Source: Bacteroidales bacterium
GTDB lineage: Bacteria; Bacteroidota; Bacteroidia; Bacteroidales; UBA1715
Length of the DNA stretch: 19,857 bases
Assembly: GCA_017618935.1 (NCBI GenBank)
Contig: JAFZTG010000180.1
Coordinates: forward strand, 1-19,857
Direction of reading: 5' to 3'
The position numbers and the translations under genes were made by a program. A model generated the notes under the pieces. That model had not been told where the DNA came from. It worked only from the letters and a program-made list of their open reading frames with translations, and did not search any database. Position 1 is the first letter of the stretch, and every line of letters starts with the position of its first letter. Positions 1 through 7,373 of this stretch are shown in pieces.

Positions 1-1
1 G

Positions 2-559
2 AATGCTCTGTTCAAAGGCGGCAACGAATTTCGCAAATTCCATTTCAAAAGTCTGCGGATTGCCACAACCCCAGTTGAGTATATTGAAAAAAACGACGGA
101 AAATATTTCGTGTATATCCATCCCGACAGAGATTGGCACGCTGCCTACACGTCAACTACCGATTTGAATGGAAATTTCCTAACGAGCGAAGACACACATA
201 ACAACGCTGATTACTGTGCCGATTATGCCGACGTGAAATTCACGCTTCCGTATCACCGAAATTATTACGATACGCTTGATTTATACGTATTTGGCGGTTT
301 CAACGACTGGAAACTGAACGACGAAAACAAAATGACCTACAACGAGGAACGTCAGCAATATGAAGCGTCAATTCTGTTGAAACAAGGGTATTACAACTAT
401 AAATATGTGAAAGCATCGCCTGATTTCAAAACAATTGATGAAACAGACATTGACGGCAGTTTTTATCAAACCGAGAACGAATACGAAATTTTTGTGTATT
501 TTTACGATTATGCACAGGGATACGACAGGTGCGTAGGATACAAGAAAATTAAGAATTAA
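2..559 (+). CDS. T9SS Plug-domain (DUF5103-like) protein, 3' part only
   Basis: The reading frame is open from the left edge to a TAA at 557-559, giving the last 185 residues; the true start lies outside the window. The visible piece begins NALFKGGNEFRKF and later contains FGGFNDWKLNDENKM, GYYNYKYV, DGSFYQTENEYEIFVYF and a final YDRCVGYKKIKN. From memory this pattern matches the C-terminal half of the DUF5103 family, which includes the protein (PG2092 in Porphyromonas gingivalis) that plugs the SprA/Sov translocon of the type IX secretion system on its periplasmic side. The signal peptide cannot be seen. Its last codons (KIKN, stop) lie inside the first copy of a 10-base direct repeat at 547-556, so the 3' end may have been reshaped by the repeat. 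The family call is fairly secure, and the T9SS role is inferred from it. A PorU gene in the same window fits a T9SS-positive organism. Confidence 0.75.
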   Translation, partial: NALFKGGNEFRKFHFKSLRIATTPVEYIEKNDGKYFVYIHPDRDWHAAYTSTTDLNGNFLTSEDTHNNADYCADYADVKFTLPYHRNYYDTLDLYVFGGFNDWKLNDENKMTYNEERQQYEASILLKQGYYNYKYVKASPDFKTIDETDIDGSFYQTENEYEIFVYFYDYAQGYDRCVGYKKIKN

Positions 560-570
560 AAATTAAGAAT
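547..570. repeat. 10-base direct repeat, AT-rich
   Basis: AATTAAGAAT occurs at 547-556 and again at 561-570, separated by TAAA. The first copy covers the last codons of the Plug gene and the second abuts the GTAGAGACG palindromes. The arrangement resembles the edge of a small interspersed repeat element, but no target-site duplication can be assigned. Confidence 0.6.
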
Positions 571-595
571 GTAGAGACGCAATGTATTGCGTCTC
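571..595. repeat. Palindromic repeat copy 1 (GTAGAGACG family)
   Basis: Perfect inverted arms GAGACGCAAT (574-583) and ATTGCGTCTC (586-595) flank a two-base centre, preceded by GTA. It shares GTAGAGACGC with the second palindrome at 620-647. It lies between two co-directional genes, is not followed by a T-run, and so looks more like a dispersed palindromic element than an intrinsic terminator. Confidence 0.75.
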
Positions 596-619
596 ATCTG
601 TAAAACAACGATGGACAAC

Positions 620-647
620 GTAGAGACGCGCCATGGCACGTCTCTAC
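620..647. repeat. Palindromic repeat copy 2 (GTAGAGACG family)
   Basis: Arms GTAGAGACG (620-628) and CGTCTCTAC (639-647) are perfect inverted copies. The centre CGCCATGGCA is itself nearly palindromic, with one C/A mismatch. An ATG at 633 inside this element is in frame with engB and creates a spurious upstream start; the 11 extra residues it would add (beginning MARLYKQENV) come from the repeat and its flank. Confidence 0.75.
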
Positions 648-665
648 AAACAAGAAAATGTAATT

Positions 666-1274
666 ATGATTATAAAAGAGGCAACATTTGTAAAAAGTGT
701 AACGAACTACAAACAATGTCCGTCACCCGACAAGCACGAAGTGGCGTTCATCGGGCGTTCGAATGTGGGGAAATCGTCGTTAATCAATATGTTATGTAAT
801 AACAGCAAATTGGCAAAAACTTCAGGTACGCCGGGAAAAACGCAGACCATCAATCATTTTTTGATAAACAAATCGTGGTATTTAGTTGATTTGCCCGGTT
901 ATGGATATGCCAAGGTGAACAAAACGATTCGTCAGAAATTTGAAGATTTTATCAGTGCATATTTAATTAATCGCGAAAATCTTGATTGTGTTTTTGTTTT
1001 GGTTGATAGCCGTCATGAACCGCACAAGATTGATTTGGAATTTATACGTTGGTGTGGTGAAAAGCAAATTCCCATTGCCATTGTAATGACCAAAGCCGAC
1101 AAATTAAAGTCGACGGAATTAGAAAAAAATATTCAAGTCTATCAAGAAACGCTGTTCCAAGAGTGGGAAGAATTACCGCCAATGTTTGTCTCGTCGGCCG
1201 AAAAAAAGACGGGAAAAGAGGATTTGCTTGATTATATTGGCGAGATTGTGGAAGGAACGACTGACAATGATTAA
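666..1274 (+). CDS. engB: EngB/YihA/YsxC ribosome-assembly GTPase
   Basis: This 202-residue GTPase of the TrmE-Era-EngA-EngB superfamily acts in late assembly of the 50S ribosomal subunit. All G motifs are visible: GRSNVGKSS (P-loop, residues 30-38), TPGKTQ (switch I region), DLPGYGYA (G3), TKADK (G4) and SSAEKKTG (G5). The length is normal for the family. I chose the ATG at 666 (MIIKEATFV) because family members start about this far before the P-loop. The in-frame ATG at 633 lies inside a palindromic repeat and would add 11 residues encoded by it. The gene stands alone: palindromes lie upstream, and a candidate promoter for ugd follows its stop by 17 bases. Confidence 0.93.
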   Translation: MIIKEATFVKSVTNYKQCPSPDKHEVAFIGRSNVGKSSLINMLCNNSKLAKTSGTPGKTQTINHFLINKSWYLVDLPGYGYAKVNKTIRQKFEDFISAYLINRENLDCVFVLVDSRHEPHKIDLEFIRWCGEKQIPIAIVMTKADKLKSTELEKNIQVYQETLFQEWEELPPMFVSSAEKKTGKEDLLDYIGEIVEGTTDND

Positions 1275-1291
1275 AAATACAATATAAATCT

Positions 1292-1299
1292 TATCTTTG
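1292..1299 (+). promoter_or_regulatory. Candidate Bacteroidetes -7 element for ugd
   Basis: TATCTTTG matches TAnnTTTG and is followed by CAGAGAAA. It sits 18 bases before the ugd ATG, in the gap after engB. No clear -33 TTG is present at the usual distance. Confidence 0.5.
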
Positions 1300-1317
1300 C
1301 AGAGAAAAATATAGAAT

Positions 1318-2631
1318 ATGAATATCGCAATTGTTGGAACAGGATATGTGGGGTTAGTTTCGGGTACATGTTTTGCCGAAATGGGGTCTCACGTAACGTG
1401 TATTGATGTTGATGAAGCAAAAATCAACAAACTGAAAAACGGCGAAATGCCTATTTATGAGCCTGGCTTGGAAGAACTCGTGAAACGCAACGTGGAATAT
1501 GGTCGTTTGATGTTCTCTACCGATTTGACTGCTGTTATTGATTCAGTTGAAGTTGTTTTTTCGGCTGTGGGTACACCTCCTGATGAAGATGGTAGTGCCG
1601 ATTTGAAATATGTATTGGCTGTTGCCCGTCAATTCGGACAAAATATAAAAAAATACACGATTCTTGTTACCAAAAGTACCGTTCCCGTAGGAACTGCTCA
1701 GAAAGTGAAAGCGGTTATTCAGGAAGAATTGGATAAGCGAGGAGAGAAAATTCCTTTTGACGTGGCATCGAATCCGGAATTTTTGAAGGAAGGTGCTGCT
1801 ATTAAAGATTTTATGAGTCCTGAACGTGTTGTGGTCGGTACGGAATCGAAACAAGCTGAAGAAGTGTTGGCAAAATTGTATCATCCATTTTTGATACAAA
1901 ATTTTCGTGTGATTTTTATGGACATTCCATCTGCCGAAATGACCAAATATGCGGCAAATGCGATGTTGGCGACGCGTATTTCGTTTATGAACGACATAGC
2001 AAACTTGTGCGAACGTGTAGGTGCCAATGTTGACAATGTTCGTCGTGGTATTGGTACGGATACTCGTATTGGTGCGAAATTCCTGTACGCAGGCTGCGGA
2101 TATGGTGGATCTTGTTTCCCAAAGGATGTGAAAGCGTTGGTTCGTACGGGAAAGGAATTGGGTTATCCGATGAAAGTGATTGAAGCGGTGGAACAAGTGA
2201 ACGACAAGCAGAAATCTATAGTATATGACAAGTTGGTGGCAAAACTTGGCGATGTGAAAGGAAAGACGATAGCATTGCTGGGACTTGCTTTCAAACCCGA
2301 AACCGACGATATGCGCGAGGCTCCGGCTCTTGTTGTTATTGAAAAATTGCTTCAGGCTGGGGCGATTCTTCGTGTGTTCGACCCAATTGCAATGACGGAA
2401 TGTAAACGAAGAATAGGCGATGTGGTTACGTATTGCTCCGATTTGTACGATGCTGCCGACGGTGCCGACGCACTTGCATTGATGACCGAATGGCGCCAGT
2501 TCCGTATGCCTTCTTGGAACGTGATTCAAAAAGTGATGAAAGGCAACGTGGTTGTTGATGGTAGAAACATTTACAATAGGGAAGAGTTGGAGAGTTTGGG
2601 ATTTGTTTACACTCGAATCGGCGAACAATAG
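1318..2631 (+). CDS. ugd: UDP-glucose 6-dehydrogenase
   Basis: This 437-residue cytosolic enzyme oxidises UDP-glucose to UDP-glucuronate with two NAD+, supplying precursor for capsule, LPS or exopolysaccharide. The N-terminal Rossmann motif GTGYVGLVSG starts at residue 7. NPEFLKEGAAIKDF and the helix around AEMTKYAANA are family signatures, and the catalytic cysteine lies in GYGGSCFPKD (Cys266). The C-terminal UDP-binding half contains GLAFKPETDDMREAP and ends with the typical VVVDGRNIYN segment. The length is normal. The ATG is preceded by a TAnnTTTG element and is the only sensible start. No polysaccharide genes are adjacent; the next genes are the ACP-KS-CLF trio, 36 bases downstream and with its own candidate promoter, so a functional link is unproven. 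Confidence 0.95.
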   Translation: MNIAIVGTGYVGLVSGTCFAEMGSHVTCIDVDEAKINKLKNGEMPIYEPGLEELVKRNVEYGRLMFSTDLTAVIDSVEVVFSAVGTPPDEDGSADLKYVLAVARQFGQNIKKYTILVTKSTVPVGTAQKVKAVIQEELDKRGEKIPFDVASNPEFLKEGAAIKDFMSPERVVVGTESKQAEEVLAKLYHPFLIQNFRVIFMDIPSAEMTKYAANAMLATRISFMNDIANLCERVGANVDNVRRGIGTDTRIGAKFLYAGCGYGGSCFPKDVKALVRTGKELGYPMKVIEAVEQVNDKQKSIVYDKLVAKLGDVKGKTIALLGLAFKPETDDMREAPALVVIEKLLQAGAILRVFDPIAMTECKRRIGDVVTYCSDLYDAADGADALALMTEWRQFRMPSWNVIQKVMKGNVVVDGRNIYNREELESLGFVYTRIGEQ

Positions 2632-2638
2632 AATTTAA

Positions 2639-2646
2639 TACATTTG
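2639..2646 (+). promoter_or_regulatory. Candidate -7 element for the ACP-KS-CLF genes
   Basis: TACATTTG matches TAnnTTTG and ends 21 bases before the ACP ATG. It overlaps the gap after ugd. No convincing -33 box was found, so read-through from ugd is also possible. Confidence 0.4.
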
Positions 2647-2667
2647 TAAAAAATAAAATACGATACA

Positions 2668-2925
2668 ATGGAAGATTTGATTTTAGAATTGAAGAAAGAA
2701 ATAATCGAAGTGTTGAATTTGGAAGAAGTCACTCCCGACGACATTGACAGCGATGCTCCTCTATTCGGCGAGGGTTTGGGACTTGATTCAATCGACGCTT
2801 TGGAACTTATCGTTTTATTGGAAAAGAATTACGGAATAAAATTGGCTAACGCTGCTGCTGGAAAAGAAGTTTTCAAGTCAGTTCGCGTAATGGCTGAATA
2901 CATTGCAAAAAACAGAACGAAATAG
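2668..2925 (+). CDS. Acyl carrier protein, dedicated (polyene/type II PKS-like)
   Basis: This 85-residue acidic, helical protein carries the phosphopantetheine attachment motif GLDSIDALEL, with Ser41 as the expected 4'-phosphopantetheine site. The body around it (SDAPLFGEGLGLDS, then LIVLLEKNYGIKL) is typical of carrier proteins. The ending KEVFKSVRVMAEYIAKN resembles carriers found with flexirubin or aryl-polyene ketosynthases rather than housekeeping AcpP, but that comparison is from memory. It is followed after 7 bases by a ketosynthase and then a chain-length factor, so it most likely carries the growing chain for that pair. No phosphopantetheinyl transferase is present in the window, so activation must come from elsewhere. 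Confidence 0.88.
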   Translation: MEDLILELKKEIIEVLNLEEVTPDDIDSDAPLFGEGLGLDSIDALELIVLLEKNYGIKLANAAAGKEVFKSVRVMAEYIAKNRTK

Positions 2926-2932
2926 TTTTTTG

Positions 2933-4129
2933 ATGGCAGAAAAATTGGTGGTGACCGGAATGGGCGTCATTTCGGGACTTGGTGTCGGAAAGGAAAAAAC
3001 GCTTGAAGCCTTGCTTGCGGAGAAATCTTCGGTAGGGAAGATTCGTTATTTGCAGACGGAACATACCGACATACCCGTTTCCGAAGTGCCTATGACGGAT
3101 TTGGAGATGAAATCTCTCCTGAATATTCCGCCAGACAAACTTGTTACACGCACGCCGTTAATGGCTATGATAGCCGTGAAAGAAGCGTTGCAACAAGCAA
3201 ATATTACGGAAAATAAGACACAAAGAATAGCATTTATCAACGGAACTACCGTTGGTGGAATGGAGAAAAGTGAGCAATTCTATTTGGATTTTCTTGAAAA
3301 TGAAAATCATAAGGAATATATCGCGGCTCACGATTGTGGTGCAGGAACCGACGATGTTGCTGATTTCTTCAATGTTTTTGACTCAACGGTAACAATTTCC
3401 ACAGCGTGTTCTTCGGCAATAAACGCTCTCATTTATGGCGCAAATCTCATTAAAACAGGCAAGACCGACATTGCTGTGGTTGGTGGTACGGAATGTTTGA
3501 GCAAATTCCATCTGAATGGTTTCAATACGCTTATGATTCTTGATCGTGAGCCATGCAAACCGTTTTCTGCAAATCGCGTGGGATTGAATCTTGGCGAAGG
3601 TGCCGCCTATTTGGTGTTGGAAAAGGCGAGCAACGCGCAACAACGTTGTGTGAAACCACTTTGTGAACTGAGTGGCTATGCAAACGCGTGTGATGCGTTC
3701 CATCAGACGGCGTCGTCACCCAATGGTCAGGGGGCTTTTCTCGCTATGCAGGGAGCTTTGGCAGACGCACAATTGCAACCAACAGATATAGATTATATTA
3801 ACGCTCACGGCACGGGGACAAATAATAATGACAGTACCGAAGGTATTGCCATTACTCGTGTTTTTGGCGATTCGGTTCCCGATTTTTCGTCAACAAAAGC
3901 GTTTACGGGGCACACGACAAGCGCCGCTGGCGGCGTGGAATCAGTTATTTCTATACTTGCCATGCAGAATGATTTTGTGCCACCAACATTACATTTCACG
4001 TCTCCAATGGACGAAGTCAAAGTTGTGCCGGTTACGCATACGAAACATAAGGAATTACGACACGTTATGAATAATTCTTTCGGTTTCGGAGGAAATGATT
4101 CTTCGTGTATCTTCTCTAAAATCAAGTAA
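2933..4129 (+). CDS. Beta-ketoacyl-ACP synthase (KS-alpha-like, FabF family)
   Basis: This 398-residue condensing enzyme has all three catalytic residues. They are Cys159 in TISTACSSAINAL, His292 in NAHGTGTNN and His327 in FTGHTTSAAGG, with the closing NSFGFGGND loop. It would perform decarboxylative Claisen condensation on ACP-bound chains. I chose the ATG at 2933 (MAEKLVVTGMG) because the beta-strand LVVTGMGVISG begins just after it; a TTG at 2903 would overlap the ACP gene and add ten unlikely residues. It lies 7 bases after the ACP and 2 bases before a ketosynthase-like partner lacking the active Cys, the KS-alpha/KS-beta layout of type II polyketide and aryl-polyene systems. It could also be an accessory fatty-acid elongation enzyme, but the partner argues against simple FabF. 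Confidence 0.9.
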   Translation: MAEKLVVTGMGVISGLGVGKEKTLEALLAEKSSVGKIRYLQTEHTDIPVSEVPMTDLEMKSLLNIPPDKLVTRTPLMAMIAVKEALQQANITENKTQRIAFINGTTVGGMEKSEQFYLDFLENENHKEYIAAHDCGAGTDDVADFFNVFDSTVTISTACSSAINALIYGANLIKTGKTDIAVVGGTECLSKFHLNGFNTLMILDREPCKPFSANRVGLNLGEGAAYLVLEKASNAQQRCVKPLCELSGYANACDAFHQTASSPNGQGAFLAMQGALADAQLQPTDIDYINAHGTGTNNNDSTEGIAITRVFGDSVPDFSSTKAFTGHTTSAAGGVESVISILAMQNDFVPPTLHFTSPMDEVKVVPVTHTKHKELRHVMNNSFGFGGNDSSCIFSKIK

Positions 4130-4131
4130 TT

Positions 4132-5193
4132 ATGGCAATTTTCATACAATCGGCAGCACATATTTCCATTCAGAATCCACTTTGCGAAGATTGGTTTGAA
4201 AATCCTATTTGTCATACGGAACCATATAATCGTTCTATCGAGCCAGAATACAAACCTTTTATAAATCCTATTGCCGCACGGCGAATGGGTAAATTGATCA
4301 AACGAGCCATAGCGACGTCGGTGGTGGCAAAGAATACTGCTGGTGCTGAACAAATTGACGCGATTATTACGGGAACGGGCTTGGGCTGTATTGCCAACAC
4401 GGAAATATTTCTTTCGGCAATGGTGAAGGAAGGGGAGCAGTTTCTGCAACCGACCTATTTTATGCAGTCAACGCACAATACGATAAGCTCACAAATTGCA
4501 CTTAATTTGAAATGCAACGGCTATAATTGCACGTATTCACATCGTGGAACATCGTTTGAATGTGCTTTGTCGGACGCGTTAATGCAATTTCGACTTGGCA
4601 GAATCTCAAATGCTCTCGTCGGTGCTCACGATGAAATGACCCCCGACTATTTTCGTATGCTCGGAAAAATTGGTTATTGGAAATCGGGAACAATTTCGGA
4701 AACAGTGCTGAAAAACCATGTGGAAAAAGGTTCTTTTGCGGGTGAAACGTCGGTTTCGTTGTTTTTGGGAACGCAAAAAACGGAGCAAACGCTTTGTCAG
4801 TTGTGCGATGTGGAATTGATGTATAAGCCAAATGACGAAAAAATGCAGAAAACACTACGGTCGTTGTTGCAGCAAAATAATATGACGGCTGACGACATTG
4901 ATTGCGTTATGCTTGGATTGAGCGGTGATAGTGACTATGATGCCGTTTATCTGGATTTTGCGAAAAAATATTTCCCACAAACGACGATTGCGTGGTATAA
5001 AAATATTTTTGGAGAATCGTTTACTGCACCGGCCTTTGGCGTGTATGCCGCTGCCGAATGTATTCAGAAAGGAATGATACCAGAAGCGATGTTATATTCC
5101 AAGAACGGAAACGACATCCCCAAACCACGTCGTATTTTGGTGTATAATCACTTCCAAAACGTTGACCACTCACTGATTTTATTGAGTGAGTAA
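4132..5193 (+). CDS. Ketosynthase-like chain-length factor (KS-beta)
   Basis: This 353-residue protein has the thiolase-fold ketosynthase outline but no catalytic cysteine. Aligning THNTISSQIALNL and TYSHRGTSFECAL with the neighbour's TISTACSSAINAL puts Gly139 where Cys should be. The HGTGT and GHT histidine motifs are also absent; the equivalents read VMLGLSGDSDYD and KNIFGESFTAPA, and the latter keeps the shape of the second-histidine region. This fits the ketosynthase-like family (PF13723 type) that forms heterodimers with an active KS and sets chain length. It starts 2 bases after the KS stop, so co-translation with it is likely. The 3' end contains an inverted repeat (CACTCA 5167-5172, TGAGTG 5183-5188). 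The product made by the pair is not evident from the sequence. Confidence 0.82.
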   Translation: MAIFIQSAAHISIQNPLCEDWFENPICHTEPYNRSIEPEYKPFINPIAARRMGKLIKRAIATSVVAKNTAGAEQIDAIITGTGLGCIANTEIFLSAMVKEGEQFLQPTYFMQSTHNTISSQIALNLKCNGYNCTYSHRGTSFECALSDALMQFRLGRISNALVGAHDEMTPDYFRMLGKIGYWKSGTISETVLKNHVEKGSFAGETSVSLFLGTQKTEQTLCQLCDVELMYKPNDEKMQKTLRSLLQQNNMTADDIDCVMLGLSGDSDYDAVYLDFAKKYFPQTTIAWYKNIFGESFTAPAFGVYAAAECIQKGMIPEAMLYSKNGNDIPKPRRILVYNHFQNVDHSLILLSE

Positions 5194-5220
5194 GTTTTGA
5201 GACGTTTTATTGCTTGATAT

Positions 5221-5835
5221 TCATTTACAGGTAGGTTTCCAAATCGTTTCAGGAATTTCTATGGATGCCCGTTTAAGAGTTGCTATACACAGCAACTGCT
5301 TGGGGAGTTGATATTCTTGTGTAATTGTTTCTAATCGTTGAGAAAGCACAGAAAAAGAGTAGGTTAAGTCAATTTTCCATCCTGTAGATTCTTTTATAAA
5401 TTTATGTGAAACCAATGCTGTTGTGCCTTTAATAGTGGCGTATGCGGTGTCTCCCTCTACGGTGATTTCTTTTATAGGATTTATGTCACCCGTCATTCCC
5501 TCTCGCAAAGCGTGGAGCAAAAGTTCTTCACCAGTATTCATCGCACAAAGAAGTGAGGCTTCGGTTCTCACTTTTATGGTGAGAGTCATAAGCATATCAA
5601 CTATCGGAAGGTTTGCAAGCGAAACGGAATCGGCTGTTTTAGAAAAAGTTAGAAGTTGGGAGTAATAGTCAACCGACGATGTGGTCAAACAATGCAGGGC
5701 TTCTTCGGCATTTTTATTTGCCGTTGCTTTGTTGTATGTCGCATACACATTCTTTATGGCTTTTATATCTTCCTTCTGGGCAAGAACACTTATGCCAATC
5801 AAAATACTAAACGATAGGGAAAGGATTTTTTTCAT
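5221..5835 (-). CDS. Secreted NTF2-like protein, function unknown
   Basis: This 204-residue protein has a clear Sec signal peptide (MKKILSLSFSILIGISVLA, likely cut before Gln20), so it is periplasmic or secreted. The mature part begins with a helix (KAIKNVYATYNKATANKN) and ends with strands that read VEGDTAYATIKGTT and STGWKIDLTYSF. This is the helix-then-curved-sheet pattern of NTF2/SnoaL-like folds common in small exported Bacteroidetes proteins. No catalytic residues can be assigned. It converges on the chain-length-factor gene with only 27 bases between stops. It lies 37 bases downstream of the WG-repeat gene on the same strand but has its own candidate promoter. The fold assignment is an inference from sequence pattern. 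Confidence 0.7.
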   Translation of the reverse strand: MKKILSLSFSILIGISVLAQKEDIKAIKNVYATYNKATANKNAEEALHCLTTSSVDYYSQLLTFSKTADSVSLANLPIVDMLMTLTIKVRTEASLLCAMNTGEELLLHALREGMTGDINPIKEITVEGDTAYATIKGTTALVSHKFIKESTGWKIDLTYSFSVLSQRLETITQEYQLPKQLLCIATLKRASIEIPETIWKPTCK

Positions 5836-5855
5836 TGTATTTAGATTTTATGGCC

Positions 5856-5863
5856 CAAAGATA
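5856..5863 (-). promoter_or_regulatory. Candidate -7 element for the NTF2-like gene
   Basis: On the minus strand the sequence reads TATCTTTG, matching TAnnTTTG, 20 bases before the ATG at 5835 and inside the 37-base gap after the WG-repeat gene. No obvious -33 box was seen. Confidence 0.45.
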
Positions 5864-5872
5864 AAAAAATTA

Positions 5873-7042
5873 TTATTGAAAATTCTTCGCATCAAGAAAC
5901 TGTGGCTCGATGACGAATTTTCCTGTTGTGTCGATAAATCCCCATTTCCTATGTTCGTAGTCGCCAAGCATCACTGCGGCAAGACCACACTCGCCAAATC
6001 TGTTTGCCTCGTCAAACTGAGGTTTTACAACAACATTCCCCGAACGGTCAATATGTCCCCATTTGTCGCCAACTTTTACAACGGTAAATCTATTGTCGCT
6101 CAAACCTAATTTATCAAATTGCGGTGTGGCGACGAATGTGCCCGTGGTGTCGATAAAACCAATTTTACTTCCTTGTTCTACTGCGGCAAGACCACTCTCG
6201 TTAAAAGAATATGCGTATTCAAATTGTGGTGCCACGACCATATTTCCTTTGGTATCGATGTACCCCCATTTTTCTTCCTTTTCTACAGCTGCAAGACCTT
6301 GGGCAAAATTTTGTACATAGTCAAAATGAGGTTCAACAACAACATTTCCCATAGTGTCGATGTATCCCCATTTGTCGTCAATTTCCACACGTGCAAAACC
6401 ATCCTCGGCAAAATCGTCCACATTGTCAAAATGAGGTTTTCCGACAAATTTTCCTGAGGCGTCAATAAATCCCCATTTCCCTTCAAATTCTACACGTGCA
6501 CAACCATATTTAAACTCGTGTGTCCATTCAAAGCGAGGTTCTATAACTATTTTCCCCGTTGTATCAATGTACCCCCATTTTTTACCAATTCTTACGGCAG
6601 CGAGACCATTGTCGCTGAAACCGCATGCTTCGTCAAATTGAGGTTCTACAACTGTTTTCCCTGTGGTGTCTATGTACCCGAATTTACCTTGTTGGTGGTT
6701 TCCTATTTTTATGGGTGCAAGACCACATACAAAACCGTAGAGTTCATCTTCATAATTATCAAGAACGGGTTTTACTGCAAATTTTCCAGTTCTGTCAATA
6801 TATCCCCATTTATTTCCAACTTTTACCGCAGCAAGTCCTGATTTTTCAAATCCGTATGCCTCGTCAAACTGAGGTTTGACAACGAATTTTCCCGTCGTGT
6901 CGATAAATCCCCATTTTTCACCGACTTGCACCAAGGCAAGAGGTTGATTTTCATGAGCTTGTGTACGACCATCTTTTGATGTCATGCCACATCCTATAAA
7001 ACCAACAATACAGATTATACATATAATGCCAAGAGTAACCAT
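5873..7042 (-). CDS. Lipoprotein with ten WG repeats
   Basis: This 389-residue protein has a hydrophobic leader ending in FIGC (Cys18), a lipobox-like site, so it is probably membrane-anchored in the envelope. The rest is almost entirely WG repeats of about 35 residues. The core is W/F-G-[FYH]-I-D-x-x-G followed by [VI]-x-P-x-F/L and a GLAAV-type strand, with the first WG at residue 44. I count ten units; the third has FG and the eighth has IG in place of WG. The last unit is truncated, with the stop soon after KFVIEPQFLDAKNF. WG-repeat proteins are thought to form beta-rich modular surfaces for binding; no enzyme activity is implied. The repeats also produce repetitive DNA on the plus strand (6000-6930). 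Start choice: the ATG at 7042 directly precedes the leader. The neighbours give no functional clue. Confidence 0.88.
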   Translation of the reverse strand: MVTLGIICIICIVGFIGCGMTSKDGRTQAHENQPLALVQVGEKWGFIDTTGKFVVKPQFDEAYGFEKSGLAAVKVGNKWGYIDRTGKFAVKPVLDNYEDELYGFVCGLAPIKIGNHQQGKFGYIDTTGKTVVEPQFDEACGFSDNGLAAVRIGKKWGYIDTTGKIVIEPRFEWTHEFKYGCARVEFEGKWGFIDASGKFVGKPHFDNVDDFAEDGFARVEIDDKWGYIDTMGNVVVEPHFDYVQNFAQGLAAVEKEEKWGYIDTKGNMVVAPQFEYAYSFNESGLAAVEQGSKIGFIDTTGTFVATPQFDKLGLSDNRFTVVKVGDKWGHIDRSGNVVVKPQFDEANRFGECGLAAVMLGDYEHRKWGFIDTTGKFVIEPQFLDAKNFQ

Positions 7043-7146
7043 ATTTTTACATTTTAATTCACGGTAAAAATAGGGAAAATCAAAACATAATCTTAATAAT
7101 TAACCCCATATTGCCACAAAGGCGTAATGTTTTTGCAAATAAAAAA

Positions 7147-7163
7147 ATCCCTCAATGAGGGAT
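7147..7163. terminator. Hairpin flanked by A-run and T-rich tract
   Basis: ATCCCTC (7147-7153) and GAGGGAT (7157-7163) form a perfect 7-bp stem with loop AAT. It is preceded by seven A residues and followed by GTATTTTT, so it could act as a bidirectional intrinsic terminator. No annotated gene ends here, which makes its role unclear. Confidence 0.45.
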
Positions 7164-7181
7164 GTATTTTTAAAATTTTAT

Positions 7182-7194
7182 CACTCAATGAGTG
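7182..7194. repeat. Second hairpin sharing the CTCAATGAG core
   Basis: CACTC (7182-7186) and GAGTG (7190-7194) pair around loop AAT and are followed by GATTTTATTCTTT. The core CTCAATGAG is identical to that of the hairpin 18 bases upstream, while the flanking stem pairs differ in a compensatory way (CC/GG versus CA/TG). Confidence 0.5.
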
Positions 7195-7373
7195 GATTTT
7201 ATTCTTTAATTCAGCATTCTTTATTTATTCTCACTTTACATATAACTGATTTCCTGAATTTGTAAAAAGTGGTGTTGGGAAAAAGAGGTAATTGTTCCTT
7301 GTTAGGTAAAATCATTTCCAGATTTTTTTTTATTTCAAGAAAATGTAGTAATTTTCGTTGTTAAATGTTCTCA

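Larger units (their letters stand above)
7043..7373. other. Gene-poor divergent intergenic region
   Basis: This gap of about 330 bases separates the divergent WG-repeat and lipoprotein genes and must hold both promoters. It contains two adjacent hairpins (7147-7163 and 7182-7194). It also has a weak minus-strand -7-like TATTTTTA (7065-7072) for the WG-repeat gene and a plus-strand TAATTTTC (7349-7356) 17 bases before the ATG at 7374. A 40-codon plus-strand ORF (7127-7249) spans the hairpins but has no supporting features. I see no RNA gene that I can name. Confidence 0.6.

Noticed and set aside
633..665. Upstream ATG of engB giving an 11-residue longer protein
   Set aside because: The start lies inside a palindromic repeat and the extra residues do not resemble the family N-terminus.
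1543..2628. Long minus-strand open frame opposite ugd
   Set aside because: It is the antisense shadow of a well-conserved gene and its translation is rich in Phe/His/Arg with no recognisable domain.
5167..5188. Inverted repeat CACTCA/TGAGTG at the end of the chain-length-factor gene, as a terminator
   Set aside because: The stem is only 6 bp with a 10-base loop, lies inside the coding sequence and lacks a clean T-run, so it is weak evidence for termination.
5681..6841. Plus-strand open frames opposite the WG-repeat gene
   Set aside because: They arise from the repetitive codon pattern of the WG repeats on the other strand, and their translations show no coherent protein.
7127..7249. Forty-codon ORF in the divergent gap
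   Set aside because: It is short, has low-complexity content imposed by two hairpins, and shows no domain, signal peptide or operon context.
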